Shown here in pieces: positions 52,101 to 63,753 of a stretch of 64,000 bases of DNA. Position numbers and translations under genes: made by a program. The notes beneath the pieces are model-generated. The model saw only the letters and a program-made list of their open reading frames with translations, made no database searches and was not told the DNA's origin. The stretch lies in assembly GCA_037178855.1 (NCBI GenBank), contig JASJZC010000007.1, forward strand, positions 2,976,001-3,040,000. The letters are read 5' to 3'. Numbering within the stretch: the stretch's first letter is position 1; every line of letters starts with the position of its first letter. The stretch comes from Oscheius sp. JU75. Taxonomy: Eukaryota > Nematoda > Chromadorea > Rhabditida > Rhabditidae.

Positions 52101-54167
52101 CATCGGGCAGTCAAAACCAGCCTCAAAACCCTGAACCTCGGATAGAAATTTTAATACAATCGACAGAGGCACCTATTCAAACTCTGGCTCCTTTTATGCC
52201 GACTGAAACACAATTACCTGGCACTTTACCTCCAGCTTTTCAAGGACCACTGGGTTCGTTTCAACCTCATCCCGGACGAGAGACTATTGACCAGCCTATT
52301 CCGAAAATAATGATTTATCCTCTTCCAACTGAAACGTTCATGCTCAATTTGACTAAGGTTGCTCGTTCTATCTTTCTCTAAAAATTATCTTTCAGCATTC
52401 AAAACCGAACGTTAACATCACAATTGTTACTGAACCGCCTACTATGGAGCCGGAAGTTTATCCCAACGTTAACGTAAGGCACAAAACAATATAACTATAA
52501 ACCAATATTCAGATTTCCATTGTGAGCGAGCTCAGCTCACCATGTCAAATGCAGGTGACTGACCCCGATGTGGTAATTATGTGCGAGTCTGACGATATTT
52601 TCTGTCCAAGCGGCTCGTTTTGTCAGATTGGTCTGGGACAGAGTATTTGCTGTCCATCAACAGGTAACTTTGTTCTGATGCATTCAAAACGGATTCCAGG
52701 AGGTAATCCATGTTATCAGCCACTGCAAACCGGAGTGGGAGTAGCTCAACTCACCCGCTGGTACTTCAATCCAGCAACCAAACACTGCGAAACATTCCTC
52801 TTCGGTGGATTCCATGTGAGATCTATACAATAGCTTAAATAACTTTTCCAGGGAAATGAAAACAACTTCATTACCTTTACCGACTGTCAAAAACTATGTG
52901 CCGCTCTGCATCCGTGTGAAACAGGTCAACCTGTTCCTGCAACAAACCCTGAACAAAAGTTGGCTTCATTTCTATTTTTTACACATAATAGATGTTCCAC
53001 ATCCAATCGCTGTCCTTCGGATGCAATGTGTCACTCCATTGGTGATACTTCTGCCTGCTGCTCATCCACTATTCCAGTTGCTACAGCAACAAAACCGAAA
53101 AGTGGTCATAGTAAAATTCTGTTCTGATTATTAATATTCATTTCTCAGATCCCTGCCAACAGCCTATTGCCGAAGGAAATGGAGGAGGAGCTCAACATCG
53201 TTGGGCTTTCGATCAACTAGCTGGTCGATGTGTCTCATTTATCTACCAGGGAGAAAATGGAAACTTGAACAATTTCTTGACTAAGAGTGATTGTCAAGCT
53301 ATCTGCGGAGGTAATATGGGTCATCTCTGTACTATATATGTTTAGCACCACCAACAGTGCCATCTCGATGCCTCCAGCCTGGACTGAGCGGTGATGGAGA
53401 AGAATACATAGCTAGATACTTTTATTCGCCTGAATACCGCCAATGTCTTCACTTTATCTACAGTGGGAAGGGCGGTAACGAGAACAATTTTGAGACGCAA
53501 CAAGATTGCTTGGAAACTTGCATTGCAAACGGAGTCAAATTCAGCTGTAACCAAACATATTTCACTGCGTAATCAAGCTTTTTAGCTTTGGCATCTACCA
53601 TTCCCCAGCCTACGTTCAACTTCTCATTCCATCCTGCTCCAATTTGTCCACAAGGCACACCTATTCTAGATGCAAATGGAGACCCACTGGGCTGTAATAA
53701 GAACCCGGTTTGTCCTTTTCAATATGGCTTATGTTGCTTTCAGTGTCCTAATGGCTACATTTGTACAACAATGGGACCAAGACAGTTCTGCTGTCCGGCT
53801 CCAGGTTAATGCTTCTGAGTTTTTGAGTAGACAACGTTTCTTAGAAAGTTTCTGCCTTGAACCTCGTCCGGCAGTGTCTGTCTGTCCAAAAGGAGGCAGC
53901 CCAGTCGCCCAGATCCGGTTTACGTACGATCCGATGTCAGACAAATGTGTCAGGTTTTCCTACAAAGACTGCAATCCGACACTAGCCAGCCTGAACAGTT
54001 TTTCAACACAGCCTCAATGTTTAAGGCTTTGTTGCAATCAGGTGAGTTTTGAAACAGCATACTCAAGATACTATATTCAGGGCTACAATCTGTTATACAG
54101 AAGGAAAGTTCGGATGATGTTAAACGATGCTCCAATCGATGATTTGAAGCGAGCCAAGAGAATTTAA
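49160..54167 (+). CDS. Secreted lustrin/Kunitz multidomain protein
   Basis: ATG at 49160 starts a signal peptide (MVTWVLLLLCFSLVKA). Many short exons follow. Order: a lustrin-type Cys-rich domain (RCPAGFWCHEG...YYCCP, 49.35 kb); Kunitz 1-3 (49.5, 50.1 and 50.35 kb); a long Pro/Gln/Thr-rich linker (50.7-52.5 kb); lustrin 2 (FCPSGSFCQIGLGQSICCPS); Kunitz 4 (52.7 kb); lustrin 3 (RCPSDAMCHSIGDTSACC); Kunitz 5 (53.16 kb) and 6 (53.36 kb); lustrin 4 (QCPNGYICTTMGPRQFCCP); Kunitz 7 (53.85 kb). The stop is TAA 54165-54167. Kunitz 1-6 keep the core F/Y-Y-D...C...G-NEN-F...C...C but have only four cysteines; Kunitz 7 has six. Nematode proteins of this layout are extracellular and several act in cuticle moulting as protease inhibitors. 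Introns are often 36-38 nt. The protein family is sure; its targets are unknown. Confidence 0.9.
50690..52500 (+). other. Pro/Gln/Thr-rich linker of the lustrin/Kunitz protein
   Basis: About 550 residues of low-complexity sequence rich in P, Q, T and S (for example QLPVQQPAPQLPPAV-like and PQQPPQHIMLPTLPN), without domains and with one intron carrying an 18-A tract (51186-51203). It is probably an extended, possibly O-glycosylated spacer. Confidence 0.75.
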
Positions 54168-54344
54168 GTGTCATATTGTACCTTCATTTTCCCGTTGCTC
54201 ACATATTGCTCAAACCTGACAGAAACTGTTGGGTATACAGTATCCGGCGTCCGGACTATTACTATGGGTATAAATCTGTACTACCTTCAAAACGAATACT
54301 ACTTTATTAAACCCGCTGGGAAGTTTTGAATTCGGATTAGAAGG

Positions 54345-54992
54345 TTATCTTCCGAATGGACGGTTCATATATCCAATTTTGGCGCCAGCTGGCTCAATTC
54401 CACCAAACAAGGAGCCGCCAACGGAGTAAATTGGCTCGTCGCTCTCCTCGCTGTCAGGAAGCACGTGTAAATATGAGCCCATTCCTTGTTTGTTTCCGTT
54501 GGCAGACATTTCGACCATTGAGTAATAGGGTCTCAGGATTCCGAGAAGATCCGAATCACCTCCACCAACAAGACCGCCAACCTGTAACTTCGTTTTTTTA
54601 GAGTTTATGAACCGTTTACTTCGTCCAAATCCTTCATACCCTGCTCGCTGAAGCCGTAGTTGTTGTCTTTACTCACATCGGACTGGTATGGGTCCAAAAA
54701 TACTGTTACAGAACTTGTTTGAATGGAAATACCTTTTTCATTATCAGCTTTCAGTTTGTGATAGGTCCTAGGTACAAATTTATCGATCCAACCCGAGTCG
54801 ACCATCTTCATTACGTCTCCATTGCCGATGCATGTTCCTGAACAAAATACACTGTAACTCAAAAATTAAAATACCAAAGGTGGCTAAAAGAATGGCGAGA
54901 AACATTAGGTCTGAATGACCCCTGACCGCCCCAGGAACAAACCGGACTGGGACTAGCGCAAGTTTCACTTTCAAAAACTTCAGAGAACCCAT
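54345..54992 (-). CDS. Orphan secreted or membrane-anchored protein
   Basis: ATG at 54992 with a hydrophobic segment somewhat inside the N-terminus (LMFLAILLATFG after GSLKFLKVKLALVPVRF). A 38-nt intron then leads to TCIGNGDVMKMVDSGWIDKF and VPRTYHKLKADNEK. A 30-nt block at 54731-54702 can be read through or removed as a tiny intron; both keep the frame. Next come FLDPYQSDVSKDNNYGF, a second 38-nt intron, VGGLVGGGDSDLLGILRPYY and SYLHVLPDSEESDEPIYSVG, ending GYMNRPFGR at TAA 54345-54347. A polyadenylation signal AATAAA lies at 54308-54303. It is tail-to-tail with the Kunitz gene. The C-terminal RPFG-R could be a peptide-processing site, but this is speculative. No family is recognised. Confidence 0.6.
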
Positions 54993-56053
54993 TTTGCGTG
55001 TGAAAAAACTTTGCAAAGCGGTTTCATGTTGAGCAAAAACCAAAATTTACAGATTTGCTAGAACAAAACACACCTGATTTGTTGAGTAATGAAAACAGAA
55101 GAGATCAGATGCTAAAGCACTCATATCAAACTTTTTAGTAAATACTTGAATGGTCTAAGTTTTCGTCATAAGTGTTTATGTAAAATTACGCAAGATACAT
55201 TGTTTTGAAGCTACAATGAAAAGTTGCCTGTCTGGTCTGTCCCACACTGTCCATGACCTTCGCCATTTTAGGCGCAAACAACTCTCAAGTGGAGTTTCGA
55301 TCAACGAAGAATTGTACTCCGTTTATTGAGAGCTACATGGTCGTTACTGTCAAAAAATGTATATATTGCAGTATTCTGATGGATACAAAGGTTCCTAAGA
55401 ATAAACGATTCTGAAACAGATTATCTATGAGACGTTTACAACTCGTATGCTCAACTTCTAAGCATGTTAAACTATGAGTAACGTTTAACCCACCTCGAAA
55501 ACAGATTCTAGATAGAATATTTTACGAAGAAGCGGGAAAACCACGTTGGATCACTGCGGCGGAAGTGTTTGAGAGGCTATTGAGCCCATTGGTCACTTCA
55601 CCTCTGAGTGGCAACATGGTAATCGGGTGAAGTGTAGTTGATAGAGGTGATCGTGGTGTTGAGCGGTCCTCGAGTTGGCTCGAGAGCACTGCGCAGGACC
55701 TCAAAAAGGGCGGAGTCAGCCAATTATGCCTCGCACCAGCCGACAGTAACGTGTGGAAGGGGCGGGAGGTGTGGGCGTGGCAAGGGTTCTTCTCGGCTCT
55801 CATATAAGAGGCAAATGAGCCTGGAGAGATCTGCTGCTGCTCTTGAGTGCCATCTCCGTTTGTCTTGAGTTTTCCTCGAGGACCCGCATTGTCGGTAACG
55901 ACGGCACCATCATTGGTGGTCATCATCATGCGGGTCTTCGAGGTCAGTTCAGTTTCCTTTTGCTATTGTCATGCTACTTCCCCTCTTCACCCCTTCGCCT
56001 GTTTATCCTCCTTCTTTTCAATATTTCGAGCTTAGTATCTGTTCACTTATAGA
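54993..56053. promoter_or_regulatory. Divergent intergenic region; 5' UTR exon of the homeobox gene
   Basis: No protein gene is supported. A GTCAGT donor at 55943 and an acceptor TTATAG just before the homeobox start suggest a 5' untranslated exon around 55840-55942 with an intron of about 110 nt. The 55522-55929 minus-strand frame is the antisense shadow of this GC-richer region. Confidence 0.4.
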
Positions 56054-58512
56054 ATGTCTACCAGCTGCTTAGACGGTACTTGCATCGATCCCAGCTGCCG
56101 CTGTCGTACCCAGCGAAACTTTCTCCCCAATACCTCTCAGATGTCCAACGTCTATCCGTTCAACAGTTTTCACGGCTACGCTCCCGATTTAACAAGGTAG
56201 TCTTTGATTTCTGATGAAATCATGTATAACGTTTTCAGTTGGGCCGGTGCACAATCGACCGCGAGCTGGTACGGACCCGGCCAACGACTCGGTAAGTACA
56301 CAAAATGTTTAGTCATCGGATTTTTGAAAACAGTTTTTCCGCCTGCTAGCCAAATTACCTAAGGACATGTAGGCGATGCGCGATAATGAGCGTAGCTGCC
56401 GGTTCGGAGGGTCTACGGACCGGTAACTGCTGCGAATTATGCTCTCAATTTCGCACAATTTGTCGCCAAGTGGATAGGTCTAGCTAACAGGGAAAAGTCA
56501 TTTGAACGTTAAGCCCTTAAATTTTGATCCTGCTAGAACAGAGCAGAAAAGTTGTTCCTATTCCTAGTTTCTGTCAGCAGTTGTGACGTGTATTAGACCT
56601 AACAATGAAACAGTTCCCTGAAATCAAGGTCTTTATTAGTCCTTTCATTCCGAAAAGTCTTTTGGTGTACGAATGAAAGGTGTTCAAGGCAAGCTACCGT
56701 AATCTTTCCTTATGCCCGACGTAGAGACGCGGTCGGCACCGCAAACAGCGAAACCTGTCTGAGCTTACCTTTCCCATACACGATGTGAAACAGAGATGCT
56801 TTTGGGCTGAGAAGTAGCAAAAGTATGATTAGAGGTAGCCAAAGTATTATGGCTACCGGGACCCCTGGGAGAAGTGTTGTATGCTAACGGAGGTCAATCC
56901 GAAGGTGTTGATTGACTTCCCAGCGGGAGCCGCTTATAACTTGACACAGCCTGATCGAGGGCGATACACCCGGTGACAGAACAGACAAGGGATCATTATT
57001 ATGTAGTTATTAATATCATGCCTTGGCTTTGAACTGGAAGCCGCAGAAACACGAGATTAGCAAGTTTTCGAGTTTTTTTTTGTAAGTGCAGAAAGACGCA
57101 ATCCTGCTCGTACGAACATTGGAAATTGTTAATTAAGGTATAGAGTGAGCTTTTTAGCATAAGGGTTTTCACTTTTCTAGAAGGATTAGCCGTGTTCTGG
57201 CCCTGTTTCACCCTAAGATTATCACACCGTTTGCGCAACGGGTAATGAGATCCGCTACCGTACAACGCAACGCACTTCACTCGAATTGATGGGGAAACGG
57301 GAGCCATGATATGCTCACAAGCAAACAGCTTACATCACCCAGTACAAACAGTAATCCGCTCCATCACATCTGGCCCTTTTTGAAGGAAACGGTGAAGAAC
57401 GATTGGTCTCCTTTTGTCACAATTGTTGGCAAACTGACTAGAAAACACAGTTCTGCTGTCATAGAATATAATTGCTCATAAAACTCAGATCAAATGGGAA
57501 ACAATTCTCGGACTGTGTGTTTTGAGGGAAAGGGCTGTGGATGTGTGAACAATCTGTTTGCCACCGGAAGAATCTCGCGCCTTGTATGCATCAGGAAATT
57601 GCCACTTGCTGCCAGACAATTGGCTGCCTAATTTGTTCTTGATAAACAGTAAAACAATGCACATTTTAGCTACTGCCACCCACTTTGGCCCTCCTGGAAT
57701 CGGCCTCGGTATCACTTCGACAACATTGGCCTTTCCCAACACTGCTGGAAAGAATAGAAAAAGAAGAGTCTTGTTCAATCAGTCTCAGGTTAGATACAAG
57801 TTTTGTGATCCAAATATTCTCGAATTTTAGGTTAACGAACTGGAGAAAGCCTTCCGACAGCAGCAGTATCTGTCAGCTCAAGACCGTGAACAACTTGCTA
57901 GACACATTAACCTCACTCCCACCCAGGTGAGACATCCTTTGCCTGATTCCGGTTAGGCTAACTCGACTGTTTCTTTTGTGCGAAAAACTGCCCCCGCACT
58001 AGAAATTTCAGCCAATTACCGTAGCGGCAAAGTCGTTGTTTCTAACATCTAAAAATGGCATTTAAAAAAATGTTTTTGCAGGTGAAAATCTGGTTCCAAA
58101 ACCAGCGCTACAAACACAAGCGACAGACCAAGGAGAGAGGAATGGGAGGCTCGAACAGCAGGGGACCAAGTAATTCTCCCAACAGTCATACTTCTGGTAC
58201 TGACAGTCCTCAGTGAGTGAGACTTTGCCATTTTGCAACAGTACACATTTTTCAGGACCAAATCGGAGGAAAACATCAAAGTGGAGGAGACTCCTGAAGA
58301 GAAAGTGACCTACGGAATGAACGACTCGACTTGTTTGCCGGAAATCACCCAGACCACTTATGCAGGGGTTAGTATCTGAAAATGTGTTTCAGTAAGATTC
58401 TCAGTTTCAGATGTACCAGCCAAATGCCTACAATCAGCAAAATCTGGCATTCGCTTTCGGTGCTCCTTTTGCCGCTACACAACCATATTCTTATAACTAC
58501 AGCAAAATCTAA
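56054..58512 (+). CDS. NK2-class homeobox transcription factor
   Basis: Exons: 56054-56196, 56239-56291, 57670-57788, 57831-57926, 58082-58212 (approximate end), then two C-terminal exons ending at TAA 58510-58512. The homeodomain reads NRKRRVLFNQSQVNELEKAF, RQQQYLSAQDREQLARHINL, TPTQVKIWFQNQRYKHKRQT. Tyr54 (RYK) and the LTPTQVKIWFQN block are diagnostic of the NK2 class, which binds CAAGTG-type sites. Position 52 is Gln where most NK2 proteins have His. The intron after homeodomain residue 44 is the ancient homeobox position. The N-terminus is Cys-rich (STSCLDGTCIDPSCRCRTQR) and the C-terminus aromatic/Gln-rich, ending YSYNYSKI. The second intron is 1.38 kb, by far the largest here, and may hold enhancers. 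Nematode counterparts could be ceh-22, ceh-24 or ceh-27; I cannot choose. Confidence 0.9.
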
Positions 58513-61500
58513 ATCTCCTCTCCCCATTTTGTATTACTGTATCATAGAATTCTTTTCTGTTCCACGGTCAATTCCATGTGTCATGGGTCGAGTGGCCCGC
58601 GGTTATAGTTCCTCTGTCCTATTCTGTACCCATACTCTCCTCACAATGCTCAACCGAGCCATACAATCTGCAACCTTGAAGAGCTTTGTACAGTAACTTA
58701 TTTTCAATTCCTTTCCGTCCTCATTTGTTCAGGTTTCCTCCTGTTCATAAATATTTAAGTGCACTCTCTGTTTCTCTATTGAAATACGATGATTCCGACA
58801 GAGGCCGATCTAGATCCGAGCCACTTAGAAGTAGCCTCGGTCTTCTTGACTTCGTTTTATCAGGCATCCGGATAGGGGGTTACGGTAGTATGCAGGCAGA
58901 AACCACTCAATGTCTTCTTTGATTATGAATAAAGGTGCTGGACATTAAGGGCCACTTAACAGAAACGCCGTGTGGTGGTCTATTCACGCCAAGTCCATGG
59001 GTCAGTCCCACGTTTTGTCGCATCTCTCTATCCTGAGAGCAGCTGACTTTAACGGGACTTTATTTCCATATTAGTTCATTGTTACAGTACATTCTCTTAG
59101 CTGCGGCATGTCTTTTGATGCATAACTGTGAGATGAACCCTATTATTCGAGAGACAATAGTTGACATCCCAAAGGAATCGGTGGATGAGTAGAAAAAGGG
59201 TGACGGAACTCGCACCGGATGCGATGAGAGGTGATGGGAAGGTAAAGGGAACGACCTGCATAAGAATGGCATCTCTCTACTTTCAAATAACTATTTTGAT
59301 ACCGCACTCTTGACTGCATGGTGCTACTACATTTTTAGATTATGTAGATAGCTTCTGGATTCGGAAGTATGCAATTTTCCTTGGATAATGTTCGAAAGAC
59401 ATTTGTTCTCCGACACCATCTGAACTGTGCCGACCTGTAATTTCCCGGCTCAAATTAGTGGTCACCACCCCGCTACTACCGTGTTGCGCAATCAGAGGAG
59501 AGGCTAATGAGATTATTGGCTGACACCTAAGCAACAAGCCCACGCAACCAAACTGATAGGGTTTTTACTACTTGCTCTGACAGAAGGTCGCCGTTATGTC
59601 AGCGAGTTCCCGTTAATGGCAACGACTGAGCCGACAAAGACTGTCTGTTTGTAATGGTTAATTGACCCCAGCTACCGCAAAGACAAGAAGAACAGCCGTG
59701 CACACAGATTCTCGACAGATTAAAGCTATACCAAGAGGGGGAAGATAGCTACCAATCTTTCAGCGTCACCCAATATGATCTGCAGGTGTGCATCTTCTCA
59801 AGTGCTTCCCTTGACGTAATCCAATCCACTCGAGAGGATACGGTGTTATGGATAACCTCGTTTGTAACAGAGACTTTAACTCAAACTGAATTATCAGAAA
59901 GCAGCTGCATTTGAAACAGATCAATCTTCGTCCTGGGCGTGAACGTTTCGTGAGTCATATGTTGGTTTGTCGAGGTGTTAAAAGCTAACAATTCAACTGG
60001 CTCCACGGGGGATCTATGACCGAGGCACCTGCTGCTACAGTTGGACTACCTTGGCTTGAGAATATGCTCATAGGAGGTAAAGACAGTTTTGACATTGTGC
60101 TATCAATAATGTAGCAATCGATACTAGCTTTTTAGGTTACTGATAGAAAAGATGTAAAGTTTTCTCTCGTTCGAGTCAGAGCTGTGAAACCATAAATGGC
60201 TCGAAACGTTTTGATCCTGGTGGCATACTCGTTTTTGATTTGAAACTATTTCCAAGCAATAGTTCAGCACAATCGAGAACCGTTCTGTCCGTCACTAATT
60301 GAATTGTCAAGGATCGTCTGTCAATTAGGCGAAGTGCTAAAAGGAACAGTAGGGTAATTATGGGTTCAAGAGTATTCACAGCAATTATCATCCACCCACA
60401 CCTTATGGTCAGCTTGGGAACGGACTTCCAGCTACGTGTGAAACAATGCTGACCTGTTATTGTAATTAGCGCCCTATTTCATTCAGAGCTAACAACGCTA
60501 AAGGGTTTCTCTGTCATAAAACGATATTACTGAGGTTCTGTGAACATTACAGTACATTAGTAGTTTGTGCAGCGCGGTCACGGTAAACGAAGCGGCTCGT
60601 CAGAGGCGTTTGCCGCAACTGGCGATTTCCTGTTCCCTCACGATTTCTTAATCCTCACAGCAAACAGAAGCGAATACCGTGACCGCTTTTGGCGCACTTA
60701 GCAACGACTATCGGCCAGATCAGCCAGGATCATCTGAACAAACCTATTACTTTTCTTGGCGGAGTACCTGAAACCGCTTTAATCAATCTCAATACTGTCA
60801 TTCTCAAAGGATTAGCTGTGAACAATACAGGGAGTCAATGTCACGAGACAAGGTCCGGTATTGAAGACTGCCAAAGGGATCGGCTCTTTTTCGGCCTAAT
60901 GGTTCCGCAAGCCCCAGAAGCAAAAACAAATCCTGCGGTGCCGAAAGCATGCAGTTGTGAATAGACAAAAGCGAACCGCATACCACATCGAGTTACAAGA
61001 AAAGGGCAATATTTTAGGAAGACTTAGAACTTGATAACGTATTTGTTTCACAACTTGCTTCAAAGGTTATGACATCCTACAGTTTCTTTGAGGGCAACGT
61101 TTTCGTTATTGTTTATGTCACAGAAAGGCTTCAGATGCCGTGTCGATGCATATTTGGTGATGGCGGCACCTTTCTGGCTGGAAAGTGCAGGTGTATCCGG
61201 TTACAAGCGCTAATCCAATAGGTTCCGTCCAGCAGGGATCACCAAAAAGAGGGATGAATGTCTGTCGCGAAGATGAGTCTTATCCTCTGAGAATGTGTAT
61301 AAAACTGGTACAGGTGATCACTGTTTGCGTGAGTTACCGTCTACGATCATTTCCTCATACTCCGTTCAAGTGTCTTTGATCCGTGTGAAAGCGCGAGCCA
61401 ACACTTCAGCCACGTTGTGGTCAGTCAATGTTTACAGGTTGTGAAAACAGCCTGCACACGCGGAGAAGGTGCCCCACTGGGATCTATTCTCAGCGACAGA

Positions 61501-62939
61501 TGACTTTGGTCGTCGTAGAAAAACACTAGAAATCTTTCCGAAAAGAGACAGCACCTGGCTGTTACGCCATCCTCCGTTACGGTAGCCACTCGACCGCCAA
61601 CGGAAGCCAGAATTGCCGATTAGCGCAAAACGAAGGCTAGATAACCGTTCTAATGAATCAGGAACCAGATCTTTTTCATTTTTTGAGGCTTACTTGTACG
61701 ACATTGTATGGACTAATGTTTCTACGCAAGCAATACAATCATCACAAAAATTCTATCGGTACAAAAAATTATTCAAAACATGCATATTTAGCTTCATGAA
61801 CAGTTTACTGATAGTAGAAAAATGGTCCTTTGAAGAAATTTATTGAATAAAGCCATTCCTGTTCACACAGATGATAAACGGACAGGCCTACCAGAACCGC
61901 ATGAACAGATGGCGTCGGCACTTGAAGCACCTCTTAGCTTTTCTGTAGGCATCACGTCCTCTGTGTGCAATTAATTGACGCTCAATTGAGCGAGCGTTCC
62001 AGTTAAAGAGGAATTGCAAAGCTCACTTTCTACAGTTATGATTGTCTATCAACAGAGTTCACTTAGCTAAAGCTACTTGACCCCAGTGGTACTGGCGAGA
62101 AGCATGGGATTTGTCTCATCTTTCCACGACAACACAAACACTAGAGAGGATACATGGCAAATTGACAGTCGTGTGTGCAGGCGGATTAGGTGATTATATG
62201 TGTTTATGAGTCTCTTCAAGTGCTGCTAGTAATCTTTTGCACACAAATAGGAGCGGACTTTAAATATCTGTCAAAGGATAAGATCTTTTTTTGATCCATT
62301 CAATCTCTTGTTTCAGTGTGTGCCATGCTCTCCTGTATTTTGGTTCTTTATCAGAGAGACTCTCATCCTATGATTCTACAGATTATTTTATATTCTACAG
62401 ATTTCAAGTTGTGAATATTTTGCCTATAAATTGTGGAAAAAAATCGAAGAGGATTCCTGCTGAGTTCTCATGGGAGGATAATCGAAATGGGTGGTATGTT
62501 TTCCAAAGAACCATAGCCCCTTTTTTTGGACCAGACCCACACCCAAGAGTAAGAAACTGGTAGAAATAGGTTCTTTATACTTATATATATCAAGAAACCA
62601 CGTTATCGCTTTTTTTTACAAGTCATTTTCCCGATTTTGGGTGCCCTGGTATGCTGGCAAAATGGCTAGAGGTATTTTAAATCAGTTGTCGTATTAGCTG
62701 AATCTGATGACTTCTCTCGTCATTTTCGACCCGATAAAAGTATACAAAATAACCTACTAGCATTGCTCCGCCATCTTTTGGTTCAAATTTATGCCAGACC
62801 CATGATGTTTTCTATCATTTCAATCACATTTTCTTCACTAGCAGAGTTCTGGACATAGCTGGGCGTTAGACGTAAAGGGTATTTGACTGTACTGTCAGCC
62901 GGTAGGTTGCTCTTGTAGTATCCTTCAGCACGTGACAGT
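58513..62939. other. Gene-poor region, no gene recognised
   Basis: About 4.4 kb with only short frames lacking motifs. The first few hundred bases are the 3' flank of the homeobox gene (an AATAAA near 58927). Nothing resembling RNA genes or coding transposons was seen. Confidence 0.5.
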
Positions 62940-63144
62940 AATCAAAAGCGAGAGAGCAAGTTGCTTTTTGCCTTTTCAAAACCTTTCCACAACCGCTCTA
63001 CTTCCCGTGCCATATTGCCACGTGATAGCGTCGAAGCCTTATATTGTGGGAACAGTTGTCCAGCAGCCCATCAATCTGTATAAGCATCGCAGGCAAGTTC
63101 TTTTTGCCACCTTTTTTATCCAACTTGCTCTCTCGTTTTTGATT
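62940..63144. mobile_element. 205-bp element with 24-bp terminal inverted repeats (MITE-like)
   Basis: 62940-62963 (AATCAAAAGCGAGAGAGCAA then GTTG) and the reverse complement of 63121-63144 match at 23 of 24 positions. The interior (157 nt) is non-coding and carries a partial internal repeat of the GCAAGTT..CTTTTTGCC block. A clear target-site duplication is not visible. A non-autonomous foldback DNA element or a long RNA hairpin are the two readings. Confidence 0.55.
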
Positions 63145-63187
63145 TTCTGTTTCGAGGTATCCGTCGATTACCATTTATGTTTAGGCA

Positions 63188-63402
63188 ATGCTCGTTCCTG
63201 TGACTTGTCCCTTCGCTGCCAAGTCCGCACTTCCTCCGCGGCCCCGTAAGTTTTTTTTTATGCTTCAGCAATTATTCCGTTAGTGATACTAGCAAGTTGG
63301 GAGTCCACAAAATCAACTTTTTCAGCTGCCAACGCTGACAGACTCCCTGTTTCTTGTCACAGATGTGGCTGCTTGTTGTGCAAGTACGGAGATCGCTGTT
63401 AA
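63188..63402 (+). CDS. 44-residue Cys-rich peptide
   Basis: Exons 63188-63245 and 63326-63402 join in frame to give 44 residues and a TAA stop. The first half has one Cys (MLVPVTCPF) and a Pro-rich stretch; the second ends SCHRCGCLLCKYGDRC, spacing C-x2-C-x-C-x2-C-x5-C. The start lies three bases after an acceptor (ATGTTTAG), compatible with spliced-leader addition. The dense C-x-C / C-x2-C pattern is reminiscent of metallothionein repeats or a small zinc-binding peptide. There is no signal peptide. The first exon might instead belong to a longer upstream frame (62932-63245), which lacks support. Confidence 0.45.
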
Positions 63403-63753
63403 TGAAGTAATGGAAAAAATGTTAACATTGACAAAATAATTCAACTGTTGCTCCTCTTTGAGATTGCATCGGCAACGTCAAGCTATTTCGACGCCGTTTT
63501 TAAGTTACCTTTGGTCAGATATCAGCACAAGGTCAGACGCAAGCTGCATTGTTGTGGATTCGCAAAGCTCGTCGAAAATGAAAACATAAACCTCCTATTG
63601 TATCTGATATTTTATTGTTAGCTAGGACGCTATCTCTTGCATTTAGGGGAGTGAATTTTCATGTCAACTTTTCTCATACCAAGTTTGAAAAAAATACGTT
63701 TATTCCTTATATATACAGAAAGACGATGTTTGGTTGTGTAGCTGAAAAGTACT

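Noticed and set aside
55522..55929. 135-codon minus-strand open frame
   Set aside because: Antisense to the probable 5' UTR exon of the homeobox gene, with no protein features.
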